Made by a program: the position numbers and the translations under genes. A stretch of DNA of 64,000 nucleotides from Candidatus Binatia bacterium (GTDB lineage: Bacteria; Desulfobacterota_B; Binatia; UBA9968; JAJDTQ01): positions 9,301 through 73,300 of the forward strand of contig JAJDTQ010000134.1 of assembly GCA_022827045.1 (NCBI GenBank), in the 5' to 3' direction. Positions 35,078-43,151 of this stretch are shown here, one piece after another. How positions within the stretch are numbered: the stretch's first letter is position 1; each line of letters opens with the position of its first letter. Below the pieces are notes generated by a model that saw nothing but the letters and a program-made list of their open reading frames with translations, made no database searches and was not told the origin of the DNA.

Positions 35078-35323
35078 ATGGCCTCAACCGCAGAACGTCT
35101 CAGAGAACTCATCGCCGAAAACCTCGAAGTAGATGGTCAGCCAATAGAGCTGCCCGACGATCTGAATGCCAGCCTCCTTGAGGCCGGTGTATCCTCTATG
35201 GATCTCGTTGCGTTCGCGAGAGTGGTCTCTCAGGAGTTCAACGTTGCGTTTTCTCCCGAAGACTGTGCGAATATTAACAGCGTCCAGGGCTTGATCGAGC
35301 ACCTCGATTCTAGCGCTGGCTGA
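35078..35323 (+). CDS. Discrete acyl carrier protein
   Basis: An 81-residue protein. LNASLLEAGVSSMDLVAFARVVSQEF is the carrier-protein core; the second Ser of SSM occupies the phosphopantetheine site, with Ser replacing the usual Asp of DSL. LEAGVSSMDL is typical of free-standing ACPs serving polyketide or fatty-acid enzymes. AAAGGA lies upstream. Directly after the KS-AT* end of the synthase, it probably serves the terminal KS or carries the product to the hydrolase. GC content is clearly lower than in the synthase gene. Confidence 0.9.
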   Translation: MASTAERLRELIAENLEVDGQPIELPDDLNASLLEAGVSSMDLVAFARVVSQEFNVAFSPEDCANINSVQGLIEHLDSSAG

Positions 35324-35357
35324 ACGCCCTAAGGGGCGTCCGCTGATCCTGTGAAAT

Positions 35358-35403
35358 CGGCGGCTTTTCAGTCGGGCCGACACGGCCGATTGGGAAGCCG
35401 CCG
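35358..35403 (+). other. Hairpin between ACP and PPTase genes
   Basis: CGGCGGCTT (35358-35366) pairs perfectly with AAGCCGCCG (35395-35403), with a smaller GC-rich dyad in the loop and a short TTT after it. It lies just before the PPTase start (35409). It could be a partial terminator or mRNA stabiliser that raises ACP over PPTase levels. Confidence 0.45.
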
Positions 35404-35408
35404 TTTCC

Positions 35409-36149
35409 ATGCCAATGGAAGCGTCCCGACATATACCTAGTTTCATTGCCGAGTGCTGGTGGCATCCGTTTAGAGAGGTTGGCCATGCTACGGTCCTGCA
35501 CGTCGATCTGACGGCTCATGCAGCCCGCGAGGCGGAGGCCTTAGCGTGGCTGGACGAGGAAGAACGGGCGCGTTGGCAACGCTACCAGTACGACGGTCCG
35601 CGCCGCCGATTCGCTTTATGCCGTGCAGCACTCCGCGCCGTGCTCTGTGACCGGCTCGGTTGCCGCAATGAACAGCTTGCCTTTAGTGCATCCGATCACG
35701 GCAAGCCGTATGCGGTGGTGCAGGGGAAACCGGCTCCCGTCAGCTTCAACGTCAGTCACAGCGGTGCGCATGGACTCATCGCATTTGCCGCGGCTGGACG
35801 GCTAGGCGTGGATGTGGAGGAACGCCGCGCGCCGTGCGATCTCGATGGACTAATCAGTAGCGTGCTGGGGCCAGACGAACAAGCTGAGCTGGCATTGGCG
35901 CGTGGCTGTCACAAGTTGCGCTTGTTCTTCAATTTTTGGACCATTAAAGAAGCATTGATCAAGGCGCTTGGCTTGGGGCTTTCTTTGGATATGTCCCAAT
36001 TCGAGATCCCATCGGCCATGCGCCAAGGTAAGGCGACTAGCATATTTCAGTTCCCGCAAATGCCGACCATTAGATGGCGGCTGGAAGAGCTTGGTAACGA
36101 GCATTTCGCAGCCGCTATCGCTCACGAATTAGCCCCGGATTCCAATTGA
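35409..36149 (+). CDS. Sfp-type 4'-phosphopantetheinyl transferase
   Basis: A 246-residue protein. FNVSHSGAHGLIAF, LGVDVEERR (about 132-139) and FWTIKEALIKALGLGL (about 176-190) are the three conserved PPTase motifs, including the Mg2+-binding Asp/Glu and the WxxKEAxxK helix. It transfers phosphopantetheine from CoA to the Ser of carrier domains, here the synthase ACP (Ser2535) and the discrete ACP. ATG at 35409 or 35415 could be used. The stop overlaps the next gene, so it is coupled to the hydrolase. Confidence 0.93.
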   Translation: MPMEASRHIPSFIAECWWHPFREVGHATVLHVDLTAHAAREAEALAWLDEEERARWQRYQYDGPRRRFALCRAALRAVLCDRLGCRNEQLAFSASDHGKPYAVVQGKPAPVSFNVSHSGAHGLIAFAAAGRLGVDVEERRAPCDLDGLISSVLGPDEQAELALARGCHKLRLFFNFWTIKEALIKALGLGLSLDMSQFEIPSAMRQGKATSIFQFPQMPTIRWRLEELGNEHFAAAIAHELAPDSN

Positions 36150-37066
36150 CCACGACTTCAGAACCCGTCTGGGAAATCCCCGAGCCGCTTTCCACTAACG
36201 ATGTTCGCATGGACGATGGCACTGTCATCACGCTGCGCCGCCATGGAAATCCGGCGGGGCCGCGGCTCGTGCTGAGCCACGGCAGTGGTTTGGCGATTGA
36301 TCTCTATTATCCCTTCTGGTCGCTGCTGACCGACGATTTCGATCTGATCATCTACGACCTCAGAAATCACGGTTGGAATAGTGTTGGTACCCTGCAAAAG
36401 CACAATATGCCAACATTAATTCAGGACCACGACTGTATTCTTGCAGCAATTGACCATCACTACGGGAAGAAACCGAAAATAGGCGTATTTCATTCGGTTT
36501 CGGCGCTGATAACGCTTTTATCACCGAGCAAAGGCCGTGAATTCGCAGCGTACGTTCTGTTTGATCCACCCCTGTGCAAGCCCGACGACAATTACGAAGA
36601 ATTCGATGCGGCCGTTACGCGCACGGCTGCCATGACGCGCCGCCGCACAACTCGGTTCCAGACGAGGGAAGAGTTTGCAGATTTTCTTCCCTATCTACCA
36701 ATTTTCCAGCGTGCCGTGCCCGGGGTTTGCGATCTGGTGGCAAAGACAACGCTGCGCAAATGTGCTAGCGGGGAGGGGTATGAGTTGCGGTGTCCGCGTG
36801 AATACGAAGCGCAGCTCGTAGATTATGCTCGTACTTTTGCTGTTTTGGTGGATTTTGAAACACTTCGTTGCCCAGTAAAGGTCCTCGGCGCTGATCCCAC
36901 CTTGCCGTACTCCTATCTGCCGACGCTCGATCTTAGCCACATCTTGACCGTGGACTACGATTTCCTGCCTGAAGCGACGCACTTTTTGCAACTGGAACAG
37001 CCAGCAGAATGCGTCGCGGCCCTGCGCGAATTTATCGAGCGGACTACCGGGCCACTTGCACCGTAA
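36146..37066 (+). CDS. Alpha/beta hydrolase, candidate chain-release enzyme
   Basis: A 306-residue protein from TTG 36146, overlapping the PPTase stop (TTGA). LVLSHGSGLAIDLYYPFW (oxyanion region), LIIYDLRNHGWN, then VFHSVSALITLL (nucleophile elbow), and EATHFLQLEQP (catalytic His) place it in the alpha/beta hydrolase fold. The elbow is FHSVS rather than GxSxG, an unusual form. No signal peptide is present. In this cluster it may release or transfer the acyl product, replacing the missing thioesterase; that is inference. It overlaps the convergent permease gene by 23 bases. Confidence 0.75.
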   Translation: MTTTSEPVWEIPEPLSTNDVRMDDGTVITLRRHGNPAGPRLVLSHGSGLAIDLYYPFWSLLTDDFDLIIYDLRNHGWNSVGTLQKHNMPTLIQDHDCILAAIDHHYGKKPKIGVFHSVSALITLLSPSKGREFAAYVLFDPPLCKPDDNYEEFDAAVTRTAAMTRRRTTRFQTREEFADFLPYLPIFQRAVPGVCDLVAKTTLRKCASGEGYELRCPREYEAQLVDYARTFAVLVDFETLRCPVKVLGADPTLPYSYLPTLDLSHILTVDYDFLPEATHFLQLEQPAECVAALREFIERTTGPLAP

Positions 37067-38777
37067 CGATGTCCAGTCCGTGATACTGCTGGTGTCGCAC
37101 CGAAGAAGCGTAGTGACGCAACAGGCGAAACGATAGCTCGCGTTCATCAAAGGTTTCGGTTTGTTCGTCTAGATACGCTAGGCGGTCTTCTAGGTTCTCC
37201 TCGTCGAAGACCGCGAGGAATTCCATTTCTACAGTCCCGCCCTCGGGCCGCACGACAACAATCAAGCGCGGGGCCTCGCCCGCTGGATATGCGTCGTCCG
37301 GCTGCAACAAACTCGACAGGGTCTCCTCGCCCGCGGAGCGCAACCGCTCGGTCGCAGCAGCGTCCCAACCTATCTTGGCGGCAACCTCTTGGAGGAAGGC
37401 GTCGATGCGGGGAAGGGCGGCGATATCCAACCGCACCTCTAGGCGTCGGCGGCGCGGGCTGGTTAGTTCGAGAAACGCGGTGAGCACAAGCGCCGTCGCC
37501 GTGCCGATGGTCATGCCGTTGCCGAGTAACGCGCCCCAAGGACTAGGCAGCAGGTCCGCGAGAATGTTCTGATGCTGCATACCAAGGCCGATGGAGAACG
37601 CCAATCCTACTACGATGGCCTTTTGCGGGTCGAGGCCGGCCCGTGCAAGGGTCTGTACCCCCTCGACGAAAAGCATGCCAATAGCGACTAACAAGAACCC
37701 CCCCATGACCGGGCTAGGAATAGAGATTAGGACGCTTGTTATCTTGGGAAAGAACGCCAGCAGTACGAGAAGCCCCCCCACGGCATAGCCGGCACTGCGC
37801 GCGGAGACTCCGGTGAGGTTGATGAGCGAGACGGTAGAGGAGGAATAGGAGGTCGTGGGCGGCGTCCCGGTAAGGCCCGATAGCAGAACGCCTACTCCGT
37901 TGGCGTAGGTTGAGCCTTGGATTAGGCGAAAGTCTGTCGTCCGTGGCCGCCGCCGCGACACCTGTTGAATGACCACGCCGTCGCCAATGCCTTTGATCAC
38001 TTGTACGAGGGTGACGATCAGGAACATCGGCAGCAGCGCCCAAAACCCCGCGCTCGGCGTCAGGTCCAGCCCCGGGAATCCACTGTCGGGGATTCCAACC
38101 CAAGAAGCTGTGCTCAAGCGCTCAAAGTTGTACAGTCCGAATGGCACCGCGGCCACGCATCCTGCGGCGATTCCGAGCAGTAGGGACCACGGCCGCCAAG
38201 TCCGGGGGCCGCGCAGCATCAACATCGTGGCTGCAATTAGCGTTACCGCGGCCACGCACGGACCCGCTGCCAGTGATGACCCCTCGGGGACTTCTTGCAA
38301 CCGGTCGAAAGCGATGGGCAGGATCATCGCCGCAATCAGCATGAGTACCGTGCCGGAGACAACGGGGGTAATGATGCGGCGCAGCAATGGCAGCCATGCC
38401 GCCAATGCTAGGTAAAAAAGCGACGAAAGGACGATGAGGCTGGCCAACATGGCTGGCCCGCCCTCTTCAATGGCTAGGACTGAGATGGCGATGAAGTTGG
38501 GCGTGGCTCCCATGATGAGCACGTGGCCGCCGCCCAGCCGTCCGATCTTGGCTGCTTGTAACGCAGTGCCTATCCCGCTGATTATCAGTGCCGCGAAAAC
38601 AGCCCACGACAGGTAGCGCTCGTCTTGGCCAGCCGCCAAGGCGGTGATAGCGACGATCAACACCGTCGGCGCTATCCCTATTATGATACCCTGGACTCCA
38701 ACCCCTACAGCCACGGATAGGGGACAGTGCTCGTCTGGTTCGTAGCGGATGGTTGCGTTTGCGCGGGCTGCTGTCAA
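37044..38777 (-). CDS. NCS2-type permease fused to degenerate anti-sigma-like ATPase domain, copy 2
   Basis: A 577-residue paralogue of the permease at 22967-24706, with the same start pattern (IRYEPDEHCP versus IRYQPDEHPP) and the same C-terminal soluble domain (GEETLSSLL, FLAVFDEENLEDRLAYL, LSFRLLRHYASSVRHQQYHG). The permease part carries GHVLIMGATPNFIA, LLRRIITPVVSGTVLMLIAAMILP and GLTGTPPTTSYSSS. It probably moves a purine, pyrimidine or similar anion-coupled substrate across the inner membrane. The appended domain lacks clear ATP-binding G-boxes. It converges on the synthase cluster with a 23-base tail overlap. Confidence 0.82.
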   Translation of the reverse strand: MTAARANATIRYEPDEHCPLSVAVGVGVQGIIIGIAPTVLIVAITALAAGQDERYLSWAVFAALIISGIGTALQAAKIGRLGGGHVLIMGATPNFIAISVLAIEEGGPAMLASLIVLSSLFYLALAAWLPLLRRIITPVVSGTVLMLIAAMILPIAFDRLQEVPEGSSLAAGPCVAAVTLIAATMLMLRGPRTWRPWSLLLGIAAGCVAAVPFGLYNFERLSTASWVGIPDSGFPGLDLTPSAGFWALLPMFLIVTLVQVIKGIGDGVVIQQVSRRRPRTTDFRLIQGSTYANGVGVLLSGLTGTPPTTSYSSSTVSLINLTGVSARSAGYAVGGLLVLLAFFPKITSVLISIPSPVMGGFLLVAIGMLFVEGVQTLARAGLDPQKAIVVGLAFSIGLGMQHQNILADLLPSPWGALLGNGMTIGTATALVLTAFLELTSPRRRRLEVRLDIAALPRIDAFLQEVAAKIGWDAAATERLRSAGEETLSSLLQPDDAYPAGEAPRLIVVVRPEGGTVEMEFLAVFDEENLEDRLAYLDEQTETFDERELSFRLLRHYASSVRHQQYHGLDIVTVQVAR

Positions 38778-38801
38778 AAGAGGCTCAGCTTTCCGTCGGG
38801 A

Positions 38802-40121
38802 TCACGGCGCAAACTGGTACACTACCGGCAACTGTGCGGTGTCCGTGATGCTCGTATCCGTGTGGTGGTAGATGTTGATGCGCCCGGTGCCGCAGTCGCC
38901 GAAATCGTCGCAGGAGATCGCGCCGATAATCCCCTGAAAGTAGGTCATTGCTCCAAGCTTCGTGCGCAGCGCCGCGCGGTTTATGTACAATTTGCCGTCT
39001 TGCTCCACGGCAACGGATTTGATGGCACTGAGTAGCACTGTCGTGGCGTCGTACGCATGGGCCCAGTATGGCGAAGTCGGCGACCCGCCGTACGCGGCTT
39101 CATACGCGGCGAGTATTTCATCCGCATTCTTGCCGGTCGCTGCATTGACGTTTGCGCCGTGATCCGACTCTGGTCCGGCGAAGTACATGCCCTCCGACTG
39201 CGGTGTGCCGAGGAATTCGGACACGAAGAGCGCCGCGCCCGTAATGAGCGTCGCGTTTTCCAGACCATCGAACGCCCGCGCCTGCTCGGCAAAGGGCGCG
39301 CCTTCCTCTTCAAAGAGCGGGAAGAAGATGCCGTCCGGTTCGGCCGCGGCGAATTCCGCGAGAACGTCCGTCATGTCCGTGTCGCCCTTGTCGATGCGGG
39401 CTGTGACCGCGATCTCGCCGCCGAGTGCGCCAAACGCATTGCCAAATGCGCTGACGAGGGCTGTGGTGTATGGATCGCCGTCGTCAACAGCCACCATGCG
39501 CCGCAGACCCAATTCATTATAGGCGAAGTCGGCGACTGCGTTGGCCTGATAGAGATCGTTATTGGAAGTGCGGAAATAGCCGGGGTGGTAGTTGGGGTTG
39601 GCGTTGCCGGCGAGGTCGGATGTGAGCAACGGCGACGTGTTGGACGGCGAGATCATCACCAGTCCGGCCTCGCTGATCACTGGTGAGGCCGCCACGGCCG
39701 CGGCTGAACACGACGTGCCGATGACGCCTAGCACCTGCGGGTCGGAGCTGATCTGCTCGGCACCCGCGCGTCCGCCATCTGGCGAGCACATGCTGTCCAT
39801 AGACTCGCCGAGTTCGACGGAGCGACCGTAGATGTCGCCGAAGTCGCGTACGGCCAACTCGACGCTGTTGCGCAACGCCCCGCCCAGCGACGCCGCGCCG
39901 GTGATCGAGAGCAACGAGCGGATCTGCACGGCCTCGTCCGCGCCGAGCGGGTAGAGCCGCGACTCGGCCCGTCCGGCGACGGGAGTGGTGGTCCAAGTTA
40001 TGCTGCTGATTCTGCGCTTGGCGGCCCCTTCGGTCGGCTGGTTGGCGGAAACGGGATCGCGGTCGGCACACGCGCCTAGGGTCAAGGCGCAGGTGAGGAG
40101 GAAAAACAGCGTAGATTTCAT
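38802..40121 (-). CDS. ABC transporter substrate-binding lipoprotein, branched-chain amino acid type
   Basis: A 439-residue protein. I use the ATG at 40121 (AGGAAAGG upstream): it gives a lipoprotein signal peptide, LTCALTLGACADRD, with lipobox LGAC. The open frame upstream of it is not needed. The body is a type I periplasmic-binding fold (LLSITGAASLGGALRNSVELAV, VIGTSCSAAAVAASPVISEAGLVMISPSN, YDATTVLLSAIK), as in LivK/UrtA-like proteins. SCSAAAVAAS forms the ligand-binding Ser region. No ABC permease or ATPase genes are adjacent, so its transporter, or a sensory partner, lies elsewhere. Confidence 0.88.
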   Translation of the reverse strand: MKSTLFFLLTCALTLGACADRDPVSANQPTEGAAKRRISSITWTTTPVAGRAESRLYPLGADEAVQIRSLLSITGAASLGGALRNSVELAVRDFGDIYGRSVELGESMDSMCSPDGGRAGAEQISSDPQVLGVIGTSCSAAAVAASPVISEAGLVMISPSNTSPLLTSDLAGNANPNYHPGYFRTSNNDLYQANAVADFAYNELGLRRMVAVDDGDPYTTALVSAFGNAFGALGGEIAVTARIDKGDTDMTDVLAEFAAAEPDGIFFPLFEEEGAPFAEQARAFDGLENATLITGAALFVSEFLGTPQSEGMYFAGPESDHGANVNAATGKNADEILAAYEAAYGGSPTSPYWAHAYDATTVLLSAIKSVAVEQDGKLYINRAALRTKLGAMTYFQGIIGAISCDDFGDCGTGRINIYHHTDTSITDTAQLPVVYQFAP

Positions 40122-40194
40122 GGGGCCTTTCCTGTATAGAGTTGGGCAAAGCGATAGTTGATGTGCCGCTAACTCACAGTGCGCACCGATCATC

Positions 40195-41538
40195 TTACTC
40201 TGGATAGATGCCCAAAAATTCGCGGGCCGGGTGGTGCGGCTCCGTGGCCGAGCGGGCATCGGGATCGTTGACTACCGCAGTAGCGGGCGGCACTACGGGT
40301 TGCCCGTGGGCTAGGGGGTCGTCGGTGTCTTGCATCCATTGGTCGAGACGCTGGCGCAGATCCTCTAAGTGATCTTGGCAATTGGGGTCTGCGGCTAGGT
40401 TGTGGGTTTCGTGCGGGTCGAAAATCAGATCGTAGAGCCGTTCGCGCTCTAGGGGGCGTTGCCGCCAGCCTTGGTCGATAAAATAGTCTTTGGTCAGGCT
40501 GTCGTCGCAATTGGGCAGGACGGGGTATTGACGCTGGTCGAAGCGGCGGATGTACTTGAAGCGCGGCGTGCGGATGCAGCGCTGGGGTTCGTAGTAGGTG
40601 TGGTAGTTTACTTCGGCGAAAATTTCGCCGCGGATTTCTTGGGCCTGGCCGTTTATTAGCGGCAGGAGCGAGGTGCCCTGCACGTGGTCGGGCAATGCGA
40701 TTCCGGCTAGGGCGCAGACCGTCGGATAGATATCGACTTGGCTGACCAAGGCATCGAGTACTTGGCCGTTGCTAAAGCCGCCGGGGCCGCGCAGCACTAG
40801 CATGACGCCAAGGCCGTGGTCGGTGAGGTTGCACTTCATGGTGGGGAAGGCTATGCCGTGATCCGTGGTGCAAATGACGAGGGTGTTGTCGGCCAAGCCG
40901 TTGTCTTGTAGGGCGGCGAAGACGCGGCCCATTTTGGCGTCGAGGGTGCGGGCCGCGTCGATGTACTCGGCCATGTCACGGCGCGTCTCAGGTGTATCGG
41001 GAAAAGGCGCGGATGGTCGCACGTAGCGCGGATCGGTGGGATCCTCGTCTTGGGGCTGGGGCGCAAAACCGCGTCGCTGGCGATGGGTTTCGCTAAAACC
41101 TACGTCTAAATAGAAGGGCGCTTGATGATCTTCGGCTAAAAAGGCGGCGGCTCGGTCTTCGGTTTGGGCATCGGGAGCCTCTTGGGGCAACAGGCGGGTG
41201 AAGCCGCCGCCGTCGAGGTCCGCTACCACGTGCTGGAAGCCGGCCATGGCCGTGGTGTATCCGGCTTTTTGCAGGGTATGGGTCAGCAGCCGTTCGGGAT
41301 GGGGCAAGGTCCAGCCTCGGTTGACCAAGCCGGTCATGCCGCAGGAATGGGCCCACTGGCCGGTGAGCAGGCAGGCGCGGCTGGGCGAGCAGGTGGGGTT
41401 AGCGCAAAAGGCTTGGCGGAAGAGGACGCCTTCCTCGGCTAGCTGCTGGATATGCGGCGTGGGTATGGCGTGGCCGTAGGGCTGGACGTAGCGTCCGGTG
41501 TCGTGCGAGTGGATATAGACGATATTGGGGGCTGGCAT
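40195..41538 (-). CDS. Sulfatase (arylsulfatase family, Cys-type)
   Basis: A 447-residue alkaline-phosphatase-fold sulfatase. NPTCSPSRACLLTG puts Cys50 in the CxPSR motif that formylglycine-generating enzyme converts to the catalytic aldehyde. NIVYIHSHDTGR near the N-terminus is the first metal site, and VICTTDHGIAFP the second. No signal peptide is present, so it may act in the cytoplasm, and no maturase gene is adjacent. Likely substrates are sulfated sugars or other sulfate esters, in keeping with the pectate lyase nearby. Confidence 0.92.
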   Translation of the reverse strand: MPAPNIVYIHSHDTGRYVQPYGHAIPTPHIQQLAEEGVLFRQAFCANPTCSPSRACLLTGQWAHSCGMTGLVNRGWTLPHPERLLTHTLQKAGYTTAMAGFQHVVADLDGGGFTRLLPQEAPDAQTEDRAAAFLAEDHQAPFYLDVGFSETHRQRRGFAPQPQDEDPTDPRYVRPSAPFPDTPETRRDMAEYIDAARTLDAKMGRVFAALQDNGLADNTLVICTTDHGIAFPTMKCNLTDHGLGVMLVLRGPGGFSNGQVLDALVSQVDIYPTVCALAGIALPDHVQGTSLLPLINGQAQEIRGEIFAEVNYHTYYEPQRCIRTPRFKYIRRFDQRQYPVLPNCDDSLTKDYFIDQGWRQRPLERERLYDLIFDPHETHNLAADPNCQDHLEDLRQRLDQWMQDTDDPLAHGQPVVPPATAVVNDPDARSATEPHHPAREFLGIYPE

Positions 41539-41602
41539 GGGAACCTGTCGTCAGTCGATGGTGCGGAGCGAGGGATAGCGCGAATTCGACATTTAGCTGT
41601 AC

Positions 41603-43069
41603 TCATCGCCTCCTTCTCTTAATAATATAGCCTGTTTTTTTTGACGACGGCACCTTTCCAGACGCGACCTTCTCAATGCGGAAGGCCACCTCCTCGACAA
41701 TGGCATTGAAGACCTTGCGGCCGGCCATCCGACCGTCTGGACCCCTTAGGAAGGAGGGTATATCGACGCGGCCGTCCATGCAGCCGTCTGGTCTCACTAG
41801 GAAATAGGAGGGTATGCTCTGAACTTGGTACAACTGAGCTACTGCCGACTGCCAGCCACCCGGAGAGTGGACGTGGACGCCGGTCAGGCCGTGCTCTTCC
41901 ACTGCTTGGTGCCACTCGTCGGCAGGGTCCAAAGAGATGTTCAAAAAGACCACCTTCTGGTCACGGGTCCGCTGTTTGATCTCTTCCAGATAGGGTACTG
42001 CCCCGATGCACGGACCGCACCAACTTGCCCAAAAGTCCAAGAAAACCGCCTGCCCTTTGAAATCGCTCAAGGAGACGCTTTGTCCCTGGAGATCACTGAG
42101 GGTGAAGTCGGGCGCGGGCTGGCCGGGTTTGAGCTTGGATGTTTCCCGCACGACCTCCTCGACGACCTCGATGTATTCGGGATAGGGATTGTCTTGGAGG
42201 AATTCGGCTAGGCGTTGTTCCCCGTGGTCAAACCAGCTCCGCCGAAAGTCCCAAACGATTTCCCCGGCGAGAAAGAAGTACAGAACTTTGCCGTGCAAGG
42301 TCCGCTTGGCCTGATTGTAGAGGGTGTAGGTTTCAATATGGTCTTGGCGTTGGCTGTCGGATAGTTGCTTCAGTTGTACTCGATCATTGGCACCGTCTTG
42401 TATACGACTGAAATTGCGCTCCAGAAAGGTGCGATAATCGGTGGTGCCGATAGCCGCTTCGTCAACCAGATCAATTTGGTCGAGGGCCTCGTGATAGTCC
42501 GCGGGGAGGTCCTCGTTTCTGCTTCCATTGGCGAACATGTAGTTAGTGGGATAGGAGACCACTAAATTGGCCCATTCATAAGTGATCTCAGCGCGGTAGT
42601 AGGCGACGAAGGCCGGTGTGAGTCCGCCTTGGGCACACCCCTCGTCCAGAAAGCGAGTCATTTCCACTCGCCGCTGGTCGATTATTTTGCGAAAGGCATC
42701 AACCTCCAAGTCTCCGTAGTCGATGTCTAGGTAATCGGGGAAGCGGGCCCGCAGAGCAGCGAGGAATTGGTTGTTGGCCGCGCCTTGGCCAGAAAAGCGG
42801 AGAGACTGAGGCAGATCGAGCAAGTCCGCGTCAATGTGCAATTGGTCGCCCGGTTCCAGAAAGAGCTTGACCTTCTTGTCGAGATTTACCGAAGCCATTT
42901 GCGCTTCCGTAAATGGCAGTTCTACCGCGAGGCAACCCTTTTCGTCGAGAGGGACTTCGACGGTGACGGGCTTGTGATAGATGGGCGTTTGCTGGTACTC
43001 GAAGGCAATGCTGCGGCACTCTGAGGCATTGGCTAGCGTGGCAGTGACGCAGGTCGAGGGCGGTGTCAT
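41603..43069 (-). CDS. TlpA-like thioredoxin-fold protein, copy 1 of tandem pair
   Basis: A 488-residue protein. Residues about 1-310 are a family-specific N-terminal region (LFLEPGDQLHIDADLLDLP, as in DUF4369-type proteins). Residues about 318-440 are a TlpA/ResA thioredoxin domain: KPGQPAPDFTLSDLQGQ, FWASWCGPC with the redox pair, and cis-Pro in SIPSYFLV. The N-terminus has no signal peptide, which is odd for this family. Near the C-terminus RPDGCMDGRVDIPSFLRG is followed by a second PDGRMAG copy, a short internal duplication not found in copy 2. AGGAGA precedes the ATG at 43069. Confidence 0.85.
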   Translation of the reverse strand: MTPPSTCVTATLANASECRSIAFEYQQTPIYHKPVTVEVPLDEKGCLAVELPFTEAQMASVNLDKKVKLFLEPGDQLHIDADLLDLPQSLRFSGQGAANNQFLAALRARFPDYLDIDYGDLEVDAFRKIIDQRRVEMTRFLDEGCAQGGLTPAFVAYYRAEITYEWANLVVSYPTNYMFANGSRNEDLPADYHEALDQIDLVDEAAIGTTDYRTFLERNFSRIQDGANDRVQLKQLSDSQRQDHIETYTLYNQAKRTLHGKVLYFFLAGEIVWDFRRSWFDHGEQRLAEFLQDNPYPEYIEVVEEVVRETSKLKPGQPAPDFTLSDLQGQSVSLSDFKGQAVFLDFWASWCGPCIGAVPYLEEIKQRTRDQKVVFLNISLDPADEWHQAVEEHGLTGVHVHSPGGWQSAVAQLYQVQSIPSYFLVRPDGCMDGRVDIPSFLRGPDGRMAGRKVFNAIVEEVAFRIEKVASGKVPSSKKTGYIIKRRRR

Positions 43070-43151
43070 GAAAATCTCCTCTCATTATCATCCAGAATGT
43101 AGCGGCCTAGCGGTCACTGTAAAAGTCGCCCTCCACAGATAAACAATGCAG

